From Juglans regia (Eukaryota > Streptophyta > Magnoliopsida > Fagales > Juglandaceae), in the NCBI RefSeq assembly GCF_001411555.2, contig NW_023362286.1, forward strand, positions 29,136 to 93,135: a DNA stretch of 64,000 bases, given 5' to 3'. Shown one piece after another: positions 11,150-20,948 of the stretch (position 1 is the stretch's first letter; the number at the start of each line of letters is the position of its first letter). The translations under genes and the position numbers were made by a program. A model generated the notes under the pieces. The model had not been told where the DNA came from. It saw nothing but the letters and a program-made list of their open reading frames with translations, and ran no database searches.

Positions 11150-12588
11150 GGCTGTCGGTGGGGCTACATCGTAGCGTCCAATGATGAAAATTCATGTTGA
11201 TCCTTGCCCAAACCCTCTGGTAAGCACAAGGACAGCTTCTTCGTCTCCCGCAGATCCCCTCTTTCCGCAGACGAGGCTTCCCTTTTCTTGCTGCATTCAA
11301 CTGTTGATTCGGTTGTGAAGTCTTTCTATTAATAGCAGGCTTGGACTTCAATCTGGGCCTCCCTCTCCTTCCACCAAGCCTGTCCACTTGAGAAACAACA
11401 GCAGAGGCTAGGCCCCACAATAGAAAAGCCTGGTACACGAGTGCCTGAAATAACCACATTCCCCACATGACCGTTACAAAGCTGAGGTTCGTTATTTTTC
11501 AAAATACCAGTATCCTTATTGCATTTCCCCTCATGTTCAGCAACATTCGCCATGAACTGCGTAGCAGTTATCCCGTCCAACTGACCACCCGAATAGATAG
11601 GAGATTTACTCACATGATCCACTCCACCTCCCCAAGATTCCCCATTTGAAGGAGACGTGGATAACACATGATCCTTAGGCCCCTGATTTTTCGCGACCAT
11701 TTTTCAGCTGGAGTCTCAACAGTTACCATGGGGTTCTCTTTACGACTACCACTGCGACCTCCTGGTTGCGCCGCCCGCATCCACGGCCCATAAGGAAGAG
11801 TTGCCAAGGCCTCTGACTCAGACAACTTCTTGAACTCCTCATAGTCCCGATGTTCGTGACCCAGACAGCCACATTGGTAGCAAAAATCCGGCAACCTTTC
11901 ATATGTGAGCCTGACCCAATAATCATTCTGAATTCCCAAATTAACCTTCTTCTGCCGCAGCAATGGCTTCGAAATATCCAATCATATACGAACACGTAAG
12001 AACTCACACCAAACCATTTCATCTTTGTCAAGGTCCACTTCAATAACCATCCCGATTGACTCCCCAATACGTTTTCCAACATACGCGTTGCATGCCGTCA
12101 TCGAACTCGGCCTCCGTCATCTTGATATCCTGAACTTGCAACTGGCCAGCAAACTCCCGAACCAACACCAGCTGTTTGTCGAAAGTCCAGGGCCCAACCC
12201 TCTGCACGCGTATCTTATCACGGTGGTCATCGAACTCCACTAGCAGCAGTTCAGCATTCAAATCCCCAAAGGTGATTCCCTTCATAGGCCTCCATACACG
12301 CCGCATTGTCTGCTTAAAGGCCTCCCTATTGCTCCTATTGTAATGTCTCTCTGTAAACAGCTTTAAGATTAAGCATTGTTCCCAACGAAGAACGACGTCC
12401 ATAAAATTCTTTGTCGCAACAGCCACTTCTCTACTTTCGTCCACACTCACAGTAATGGATAACCGCTCATAAAAATTACTTAAATCCTTTGCCATAGAAG
12501 CAGATGACGACCTCCACAGGGAGGAGAAAACCCTACACGAAGGAAGGGAAGATAGCCTTGCACAGCGGCAAGGGTTACAGACCTCCAC
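11150..12588 (-). pseudogene. LINE ORF1 (DUF4283 plus zinc knuckle)
   Basis: The likely start is the methionine of MAKDLSNFYERLSIT near 12495. 12040-12490 encodes a DUF4283 domain (WRPMKGITFGDLNAELLLVE, RVQRVGPWTFDKQLVLVREF). After a frameshift the protein continues at 11981-11610 with YERLPDFCYQCGCLGHEHRD and a glycine/serine-rich tail. The knuckle should be CX2CX4HX4C, but the last cysteine is tyrosine, so zinc binding is probably lost. ORF1 would chaperone element RNA. Several stops follow toward the ORF2 start. Confidence 0.75.
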
Positions 12589-12613
12589 TCAGCCTCAGAG
12601 CACCGAGAGAGGA

Positions 12614-13760
12614 ATTAGTTACAAATAGGGTGTTAATTAAATGCACTCTCGACCACAAATGTTGATACATGCAACAAGAGGGAATTCATGATAGATGATC
12701 CATCACAATTTTGCACTCTGGCTTTGTTTTTTCTCCCATCATTTTAAATATCATGTGTTCGTTTGATTTACTTCCAAATTTCCAAAAGTACGTGTCCCTT
12801 GCAAACAACGACGTCAACGCTTTGGAATGGGGGCTGGATAGAAATATGCATGGTGCTCTCGCGACTCAACTAATCAAATTACATGCAGCTCGTTTTCCTA
12901 TAATTAAGGTGGCTGTAGCTTCACTCGTATTATCAATTTATACTTTACTTTTATTCCTTGCAATTAATTAAATCTAATTATTTAGCTCTAAATCCGGTAA
13001 TATTATTAATTATATATTGCAATTTGAAGTTCACCTGGAATGGAATCAAATTAAACGACGCTATTTACAAAAATCATTACTAGCATTATATATTGCTGCA
13101 ATATGGCGATCACTTATTCCAATATTTCTTGAGTAATGCTACATATAAATTTTAAATAGATAAATTTTACACAAGTCTTTTATGAAAAAACAAACTTTAC
13201 TAAAAAAGTTTTTTTTTTTTTATACTTTTTCTTTGTGGATTCTTTTTTTATATAAAATATTTGTACGGAACTTATTTATTGTGGCTTATATAAATAATTT
13301 TTTATTTTAAATAATAAAAAATTTTACTCATCATCTTCACCCTGCATACAACACGTAATTTTTTTATTTTTTTATTTTTCGTATGGTCAAATATGTGATG
13401 TATAAATAATAAGTAGAAGAACTCAATTAATTTAACTAAAAAAAATTAATAAAATAAAAAAAATAAAAATATTAATATGATTTGTGGTATATAAAAATAA
13501 TAATAGCAGAGCTCTTAAAATATTGATCATATGAAAAGTGATTAACATATAAAATTACTTAAATACGTCATCTAAATAGTGATCTGCAGGTACTCATGAA
13601 ACAGAGAATAACAAAAGTGTACGTTCAAAAGCATGCATGCAGCATCGGATACACATATAGGAGATTCGATAACTACCTAGGCATTTATCCCTAGGCCTAC
13701 GTATCATTGATTAGTCCTCAAACATCTTTGTAACATTAACATCCCACAACATTTAAATCA
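12614..13760. other. AT-rich interval, no supported gene
   Basis: Contains a plus-strand open frame of 86 codons (12711-12971) that I do not recognise and that has no clear gene context. It also holds a T/A-rich stretch at 13180-13500 with ACATATAAATTTTAAATAG-like MITE character. Nothing firm. Confidence 0.4.
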
Positions 13761-14093
13761 CAATATTATTACTCTTTTTTTTTAGAAAGATTTAGGACCA
13801 CCTATCCAAGAGCGAACATTTTTCAATTTTATTAATAACCCTCATTTATGACAGAAGAAAATTATGGTTACAAATCAAGTATTTAGAAATTACAAAAAAG
13901 AAGTCTAGAATACAAAAAAAGACCAAACCAAAACAGAAACAAAAGAAATAAAACACAAGCAAAAAAATAAAAAAAATCGAACCTAACTAAAACGAAGCGA
14001 AGGCATCCCGAAGTAGTCCATGCGAATAAGCCCTTACAGCTCTTGGAGAGTCTCCGTCAAATGGGAAAAAATCGAATCAACACCAGAAGCCCC

Positions 14094-14432
14094 TTACTTT
14101 GCCAACCAATCTGCAACTTTATTTCCCTCATGAAAAACATGATGAATCGAACAATTCATGGTAGTCATAATGTCAAGAATTTCCTCCCAAAAATCCTTCA
14201 GGTACCATACCCCACATTTTTTACTCCACCAAGAAATAACAGTCATAGAATCAAGTTCAATTTCTAAATAATTGAGATATAAGAATTTACAAACCTGGAG
14301 CCCATGAAGGAGAGCTAAAAGCTCTGCCTTGTTATTAGAACCTATGCCAATGAAAGAAGAAAATACATGTATTAAAGTACCATGATCATTTTGAATAATC
14401 CCACCCACACCTGAGGCGCCCGGATTACCCAA
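14094..14432 (-). pseudogene. LINE-B RNase H domain
   Basis: GNPGASGVGGIIQNDHGTLI, GSNNKAELLALLHGLQ (catalytic glutamate), EIELDSMTVISWW (catalytic aspartate) and EGNKVADWLAK are all in one frame. The TDGS box lies just upstream at about 14435-14445 (DGSSLGNP), across the frame start. Close in sequence to the RNase H of LINE-A and better preserved. It lacks the rest of ORF2 and cannot act alone. Confidence 0.8.
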
Positions 14433-14539
14433 ACTACTACCATCTGTGTTCAGTTTAACCCAACTAGGCTGTGGACGTTGCCAAGCAATAGCTTTGCATT
14501 GCAGTACGGGAGGGAGCGCAAGCTAGACATTCAAGCTCT

Positions 14540-15030
14540 CTAGTACCTGTAAATCAAAATGGAAATATGAGAACTATTATGCATATCACGACATATAAGA
14601 CTAATCCACCGATGAATAGAATGAATAATATCATAGGCAGATTCAAAGTGTCCCTCCATGCACGCCAAACAATGCCTATGCCAGATTCTCCAAGTAAGGA
14701 CAATCGGAATATTCCCCACAAATATGACAACTTGAGACGATGATTTCGCATGGCGAAACCAAGTCTGCACCATATCTTTCCAATTGCGGCCAATCGGAAT
14801 ACCAAAGATAGCTCCAAAATAACACCAAACCGTATTGGCAATTTCACCCGCAAACAAAACATGATTCTGATCTCCATGGTGACGGTTAGCACAACAATCA
14901 CAACGAGAAATAATACGAATGCCAATACGGCGAAGATGATGATCCACACTCAAGGCCATATTCCAAACTTTCCACATATTGATGGACATTTTAAAAGGAA
15001 GATTCTTATGCCACATCTAAGAATGCCCTT
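14540..15030 (-). pseudogene. LINE-B zf-RVT domain
   Basis: MWHKNLPFKMSINMWKVWNM is followed by the zinc cluster RCDCCANRHHGDQNHVLF. The last cysteine of the cluster, FEC in LINE-A, is AGE here. It continues through a basic segment toward the RNase H. The order and spacing match LINE-A 5990-6460. Confidence 0.75.
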
Positions 15031-15316
15031 CAAGAGTGCCTCCCCTAATACAAACACAATCCCAAGCCGACTTGGTGGAAAACAGGTTGTTATCATTTCT
15101 GGTCCAAATCAACACATCTAGACCCGGTTTATTTTTACAAATATCCTCTAAGATGCCGTCAAGATTGCCCAGGCCCACTAACTGATGAATAAGATCTACA
15201 TCCCAACTATTTGATAATTTGCAATCCTAAACTTTAAGAAAAGGACAACCCACAATTTGCATATCATTAGATAAATTACCGCTATCCCTGCCATTTGTCA
15301 AAATCGCAACATTATT

Positions 15317-15690
15317 ATATTATTGATCTTGTAAAGCATATCAATAAGAGTATTAATGTTAACTAGATCTAATCATAGATTGTGTAAACATCGCGCATTA
15401 TTTTGAAAATAAGTAGAATCTATAATAAAAAAATATTTACTCACTTATTTCAAAATTAGTGTGGTTATTTGTACAACCTATAACTACAAATATCATTGGT
15501 AATCATATAAAACATTTCTTAGTAATATTAATAATTAACAAGTTGAAAACATTAATAACGGGTAGCCAATAGTTAATAGCAGCACATGAAAGGTCACTCA
15601 AAAATCAAGAAATTACAGCACAAGTACATACGTACAAGCAAGTAATTTTAAACAAATGTATATATTACACAAGCAATTGAGTAGTACTAC
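15317..15690. other. No recognisable feature
   Basis: AT-rich spacer between the LINE-B target duplication and the F-box pseudogene stop. No open frames or repeats I can support. Confidence 0.5.
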
Positions 15691-16086
15691 TCAATCATCT
15701 ATCCCTAAACTTTCATAGTCATTGTCATAGTAATCATAATATCCATTATCTTCCAGTATTTTCTCAAATTATTGGTTACTGAAATAATGAAATTGCAAGT
15801 TTTTTATCTGTTCAGAACATTTTCTTCCAAAATCCCCTTCCAGAGACACATGAAGACAACGCCAAAGTTCTAGTGTTTGAAGGTGAGAACAACCATCAAG
15901 TATGGTCTGCAAACCATCATCGCTTATTCCCAACAAGGAGGAGTCTATCTAATCTAGGTACATTCTCTGCATTAGCAACTACCGAAAGATCATACCCCTT
16001 GAAAGGATCTCCCCATAAACCTCACTTCTCAATTTTGAGTGATTTCAAATGGGGACATGATCAACTGCAGCCAACAGCTTCCAAAA
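15691..16086 (-). pseudogene. F-box/LRR protein C-terminal fragment (SKIP19/FBL23-like)
   Basis: The minus strand reads EAVGCS-stop-SCPHLKSLKIEK, then VVANAENVPRLDRLLLVGN. After a frameshift it reads DDGLQTILDGCSHLQTLELW, FGRKCSEQIKNLQFHYF, and a tyrosine/aspartate-rich tail ending at a stop at 15693-15691. The leucine-rich repeats and the RKCSEQIK end match the plant F-box/LRR group around SKIP19, SCF ubiquitin-ligase adaptors. Two in-frame stops and one frameshift make it a pseudogene. The F-box itself is absent. Family assignment is from recall of motif order. Confidence 0.6.
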
Positions 16087-16916
16087 AGTTTTTTGTCCAA
16101 GATCAACAGTATGAAAGTTCAAGCTAATCCAATAATGGTCTTTGCATTGGTCTGCTCATAGATTTTAGACTTGAAGATGTTGATTGCTTCTCTTTGAATT
16201 TTTGAGGGCTTGAAAATAAAAAAGACTAATCCTTGTATCATGTGTCATACACAAATGCAAATCAAATTGATATGAATCCACGAGAATGAAATCCCTTGAA
16301 CCCACAATCAATTTGAGAACTCACCCAAGAAAGCCAAAATCAAGTCAATGGATGGAGAACCTAGACCCAATGAGAACTCATTCCAAGAACCTAGATTATG
16401 TTAAAATCTAGACCCGTTGAAAAGCCCATCTCAAGAACCCAGATTACAAGGAGGAACGTCAAAAAAGTTGTGATTTACTTTTAATAAATTCAAAAGTTCA
16501 ATCAAGAACAAGAGTAGTAAAACTAGCCTCACAATGAATAAATTCATCAAATTTCATGAACTTCTTAACATGAGGCAACAAAGAGTATTTAAAGCAAAAC
16601 CTAATCAAACGCTAGTCAAAATAAAGCCCCTTTTACCCAAAATGCCCCTAGATGAACAGTGTCGAGGCTACAGAAACGCACCAGTAACCTCTTGAAACCC
16701 TAGTTACTAAAAAGTAATTTTCCAAATAAGTCATTGGCCAAAATACAAGACCTTCCCAAAAATCCTAGTTCATAAGAAATAATAACTTTCCCAACATGCC
16801 CTTCAATAGGTGCCCCCCTTAAGTCATTCTCATAATAAATCTAATTATTCTAAACTAATAAAATAAGTCCTTTAAATGAATTGAACAAGTTGAAAGCCTT
16901 CAAGTGCCCAAAACCT

Positions 16917-17670
16917 TTAAGTCATGTTGTTGCCCTCTTCCATAGCTTGTATCAAATGAATCAAAACTGGATCTTCATCCTTCAAGCTCATCTTGAATGT
17001 TGGGCTCTTGCTAGACTCGTCCCAAGTAGATTGTATCGCCTCATTGATCTTCTTAGCTCTTGATTTTGTGATTGACCTATCTGGAACTTGCAAAAGATTT
17101 TTAAGATTAGGCCCACTTTGGTTCCCATCATTCTCCCTCTCCTCAAAAGGATTCGACCTCGAATCTCTACCTAGATCAAAGGAAAAAATGTAAGTAACAT
17201 TGAAAATAGCATAAACATGATACATACCTAGAATATCCATTGCATATGCATTATCATTAATTTGTTCAAGAATTTGAAAAAATCCAAATAAACTACTCTT
17301 GTCGTCAAAAGGTAAAGACATTAAATCTAAATGAGTAAATGGATTAAGTCTATAAACAATTTCAAAATGTAAAAATTTAGTAGTAGCATGAACACTCCAA
17401 TTATATGTAAACTCAACGAATGACAAACAATACTCTCACAAATGTTCATGAAACACATCTAAAGTCTTCCTCATCCCAAAATGACCACTCCAATTATATG
17501 CAAACTCAATGAAAGGCAAACGATACTCCCGCAAATGTTCATGCAACACATTGAAAGTCTTCCTTATACCAAAGTTACCCAACAAACTACCATGTCTATT
17601 ACACACAAGCAACTTACGCATAAAACTAGTAGGCACACAAAATCTATTATTTCTAAACAAGTACCAATCT
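16917..17670 (-). pseudogene. Gypsy integrase remnants with internal duplication
   Basis: 17660-17560 carries the zinc-finger end (NNRFCVPTSFMRKLLV, HGSLLGNFGIRKTFNVLHEH). It then jumps directly to the C-terminal part of the core (EYRLPFIEFAYNWS), repeats that junction once more, and continues with FEIVYRLNPFTHLDLMSLPF. DNAYAMDILGMYHVYAIFNV and GRDSRSNPFEERENDGNQ follow, the usual tail before the 3' LTR. The DDE catalytic core is deleted. The 17393-17578 tandem copy shows the deleted junction was later duplicated in frame. Confidence 0.75.
17393..17578 (-). repeat. 93-bp in-frame tandem duplication in the integrase remnant
   Basis: Two diverged copies with a period of 93 bases (31 codons) begin at CACTCCAATTATATG (17393 and 17486). 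Each encodes GxRKTxxVxHEHLxEYxLxFxEFxYNWS. The unit spans the deletion junction of the integrase, so duplication came after deletion. Confidence 0.75.
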
Positions 17671-17679
17671 AGTTAATAG

Positions 17680-18319
17680 AACTTACCAAACGATGCTTTC
17701 TCACATGTTCCATACACACTAGCAAAGTCATCATCATTAGCATGCAATTCCTTATCATATTCAAGTCTCAACAATTTTGTATCTAAAATGAAGACAAGGA
17801 CATACCTTTTTGCTAAAGCATCAACCACAAAATTTTCCATACCTTGCGTGTGTATTTGAATACATGAGGAAAAGTCTCAATACAGTCCTCCCACTTAGCA
17901 TGCATTCTAGTCAACAACTTATCTTGTCCATTCAAGTGTGTCAAGAACTCATGTTCTTCAATGAAAGGTCAGGTAGGAATTGTCGCACCTTGTACAAAAT
18001 CAATGTAGTGCTCTATCTCTCTAGTAGGTGACATTCTACTAAACACACCACTAAGAATCATGACCTCATGTCCATGCAACAAAGAAACAACAACACTAGG
18101 CAAAGAGTCGTTAAATTCGTTAGTATAAAAGTTTACCTTAGCATAATAACTCACATTTGTCTTTCTATTTTTCTCTGCAATCTCTCTTTCTTTTTCCTCT
18201 TGTGGCTCCACTCTTTTTTCTTGACTCTTAGCCACCTCTCTATTTTCTTTTTCACCCTTTTTCTCTTGATGTTTCGGCCTCATTCTCTTTTTTCCACTCA
18301 CTCTCTTTTTCCTTTTCAC
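17680..18319 (-). pseudogene. Gypsy protease-RT linker joined to RNase H C-terminus
   Basis: 18319-17969 ends in HEVMILSGVFSRMSPTREIE and HYIDFVQGATIPT, which is the residue block just upstream of the reverse transcriptase palm in Tekay-like elements. Immediately after it the sequence is EHEFLTHLNGQDKLLTRMHA and KWEDCIETFPHVFKYT, the end of RNase H. It is followed by YGTCEKASFGKF-like integrase lead-in in shifted frames. The whole RT core and most of RNase H, more than a kilobase in an intact element, are therefore missing at about 17970-17985. Confidence 0.75.
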
Positions 18320-18344
18320 TTTTTTTTTTCACTCTCCACTTTTT

Positions 18345-19330
18345 TTAAACTCTCGGCTTCACAATTGTTTTCAACTCATTCTCACTTTTTCTTGAGGTTT
18401 TAGCCTCACCCTCATCTTTTCCCTTAGGTGGTTCGGTCTTCCCCTTTGTTACAGCTTGATCATTTTTGTCTGACTTTGGTTTCCAAGGAATACTAGAAAC
18501 CAAAGTATACCTTGATATACCCTTTCTTTTTAACTGCCTCTCCACCTTCATAGCCATGTGTATCATGTCCTCTACCTCCACATAATGTTGCAACTCAACT
18601 ACATTGGCTATCTCCCTATTCAACCCACTCAAAAATCTAGCCATCATGGCCTCCCGATCCTCCACTACATTAGCTCGAATCATTGCCACCTCCATCTCCT
18701 TATGGTAAACCTGTACACTCCTAGACCCTTGTGTAAGATTTTGTAGTTTTTGGTAGAGGTATCTATAGTAGTGGCTAGGTACAAATCTCCACCTCATGAT
18801 AGCTTTCAACTCTCTTCATGTTTCTACAGGCCTCTCAAGATTCCTCCTCCTATTAGTCACTAATTGATCCTACCAAATAATCGCATAATCAGTAAACTCA
18901 ATTACCGCCAACTTTACCTTCTTCTCCTCAGAATAATTAAGACAATCAAACACCAACTCTATTATTTTCTCTCACTCTAAATAAACTTCAAGGTTAGTTC
19001 TACTTTAGAAGGATCGTATTTTCATTTTGATGCTTTCAAGGTTCTTATCTACTCCATCTCGACCCCCTGGGTTTGCCCTAAGTCCTATTCCATGCCTAAC
19101 TCCTCTATGTCTACCCAATCCAACTTCAGATGTTAGGTCTTCCTCATCCTCACCATACTCTCCATTTTCATACCCATTCTCAATACTAGGCTCACGTCGC
19201 CTCCTATCTCTTTGAACTTTGGAGGAAGGGGGACTACCATGAGCACCACGTCATACGGCAGGTCCGTGCTACTAAGTAAGCTATCCTCAGAGGACGACGT
19301 GCCTATTTTATTGGCCATCTCCTCGTATCT
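18345..19330 (-). pseudogene. Gypsy gag (retrotrans_gag) remnant
   Basis: 18960-18820 encodes DCLNYSEEKKVKLAVIEFTD and DQLVTNRRRNLERPVET with stops. 18809-18345 encodes MRWRFVPSHYYRYLYQKLQN, LTQGSRSVQVYHKEMEVAMI, REAMMARFLSGLNREIANVV and ELQHYVEVEDMIHMAMKVER, then a lysine-rich tail. These are the retrotrans_gag core and downstream helices of plant Tekay/Del gypsy elements. An upstream acidic/serine-rich part extends toward 19330. Confidence 0.75.
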
Positions 19331-19946
19331 ATCCATGAGGTTGTGGAGATTGATGTGTATTTTTCTTTTTTCCTCCTCATCACTTGGAGATGGACCACCT
19401 TCACCCTACAAGTTCTCTCCGTTCAGTCCCTTGTCATTCAGTGCTATATCTCCACCAAGTCTCGTGTCTCTGCATCTCAAGGTCTCATTTTCCCGTCGTA
19501 GGGCTTCCATTTCTGATGTCACCTTTTTAAGCTCGTCTTCCATTTACACGAACCTCCTCTCCATCCTTCCGCTTGTTCATTCACCTATTGTAGTGACCTC
19601 CTAATCACGAGTTGCCTAAAAGCGCCAATCGTTCGCCTGCATTGTGACCAATTGTTCACAGAAACAACACCAACTATTGATGACATGTTTAGCATCCCTG
19701 TCTTAGAGTGTCTACCTACAAGCCGCTCAAAAGAAGCAGGGCCTTGGGTGATGGCAGGGATCGCCACTCTAATACCTAAGTCAATCCTTGTGCATGATGT
19801 AAATTCTAAGAAGAATTGGAAAAAGGTATGTACCTCCCTTACTCTTTCTTTTTTGGCTATATGTATCATATTAGGAGGTTGGTGTCACTTCTCCCACTCC
19901 GAGTGGCATGATAGCTCCTGCCTTTGAGGAAGCATGTCGTAACATT

Positions 19947-20053
19947 GGGCTGGTTTGGATTTAGAAATGAGATAAGATAGTTTTAGATGATAGATGAAAG
20001 TTTAATAAAATATTATGATGAGATTAAATACTTTTATAAATCCAAACGGGGCC
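19947..20053. mobile_element. Short MITE with terminal inverted repeats
   Basis: About 107 bp. The left end GGGCTGGTTTGGATTTA pairs with the right end TAAATCCAAACGGGGCC, about 15 of 17 positions. The core contains GAGATAAGATAGTTTTAGAT and TATTATGATGAGATTAAATA. No clear target duplication was found. The ends and GATGAGAT-rich core resemble a small DNA-transposon family I recall as common in Fagales genomes. Confidence 0.6.
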
Positions 20054-20948
20054 TTCATGCAGTAATCCCTTAGGATTTTTGAATCAGGGTAGCCTAACAC
20101 AGGCACGTTCCTTGAGAGGGCAAATTACCTCATTTAATGTGGTAACCCCTTCTTACTCTGAGATAAGGGGGCTATGCTGATCTAATTTGACCACAGACCT
20201 AGTCAACTGGGGTACGTTGACCAATTTTGAAGGTGCCCTTTCATCTTGTAATGTCCTGCTTGGGTGCAACTGAATGGTCATCTTAGTTTGCTATTTTTAC
20301 CTCGATGGGGGCAACTCTCGTCCCTAGTAGACGGACCCTATAGGGCCTGCCCCTCGCTTTGATTTTTGCGTATATGGTATCTAATCTAACTGAACCTCAT
20401 GTGGGTTAGCCAGCCTCGTAGGACTGGGCCCTTTCATTAGGGAAGGAATTGGGCCTAACATAGTCATTGCGAAGTACTAAGAGAGAGATAAAAAGCTTAT
20501 GGACATGTTGGTGGAGGGAACAAAGAGAAGAGGAAAGGAGGACTTGGCTTCTCCTTCCTCTCTAGCGAGAAAATGGAAAAGAGGAGACTTGAGATGTGTG
20601 TGGTTGTTTTAGTAAGAGAGAAAACTTGAAGGAGAGAGAATGTGTGACTTAAAAGTTGAATCCATTTTACTCTAATTCTTTACTTATTTCCACTAAACCA
20701 ATTCTAAGTTTGCTTTTCTAACCAAATTATGAAAATTATAAATCAAGAGTTCAAGGGAGACATTTTATAAAATTCTTGAATTTATAACAAAATATCATTG
20801 GGGTACCAAAGCCTATAGAGATCAATGAGTGAAATAAGTAGCAACAAAACCAATGACCGATGGTAACTAGGAAGCGACTATTGATTGCGACCTTGTGAAG
20901 TCTTTGATGAGCAACTATCACTTTGAGTTGTAAGGGGATGAATAGTCA
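20054..20948. other. Unclassified, probable decayed repeat
   Basis: Mixed-composition DNA without open frames. 20470-20660 is purine-rich (GAGAGAGATAAAAAG, AAGAGAAGAGGAAAGGAGG). It may belong to the leader or LTR of the neighbouring gypsy element, but no matching LTR copy was found. Confidence 0.3.

Larger units (their letters stand above)
10736..12613 (-). mobile_element. LINE 5' half: ORF1 and start of ORF2 (LINE-C)
   Basis: Reading on the minus strand: a short 5' region (12613-12495), ORF1 with DUF4283 and a zinc knuckle, then the first part of an ORF2 endonuclease that stops at about 10736. The reverse transcriptase, zf-RVT and RNase H are missing. The retained part is therefore the 5' end, the opposite of the usual 5' truncation. 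This suggests loss by later deletion rather than aborted insertion. Confidence 0.8.
13772..15305 (-). mobile_element. 5'-truncated LINE with target-site duplication (LINE-B)
   Basis: Minus-strand copy of the LINE-A family: zf-RVT, RNase H and a 3' tail whose A-run appears as T-rich 13774-13783. CAATATTATTA at 13761-13771 and CAACATTATTA at 15306-15316 flank it, an 11-bp near-perfect target duplication. The body therefore spans 13772-15305 and is truncated at the 5' end within ORF2. The tail (ATTTTCTTCTGTCATAAATG on the minus strand) parallels that of LINE-A. Confidence 0.8.
16140..19870 (-). mobile_element. Ty3/gypsy (Tekay-like) element with deleted pol
   Basis: On the minus strand: a leader around 19870-19600, gag (about 19330-18345), a lysine/glutamate-rich linker, the end of the protease/RT junction (MSPTREIEHYIDFVQGATIP), then RNase H C-terminus, integrase pieces and a chromodomain-side tail. 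A polypurine-like AAGGGGGG lies near 16813-16820. It is followed by LTR-like DNA to about 16140, with a TATA-like TTTAAATACTC on the minus strand near 16580. The RT core and integrase core are missing. No 5' LTR or target duplication is recognised. Confidence 0.75.

Noticed and set aside
12711..12971. 86-codon plus-strand frame
   Set aside because: Unrecognised, in AT-rich DNA with no splice or promoter context. Kept only as a note in the interval entry.
18068..18403. Leucine/serine/phenylalanine-rich plus-strand frame resembling a membrane protein
   Set aside because: It is the antisense of the lysine/glutamate-rich gypsy gag-pol linker.
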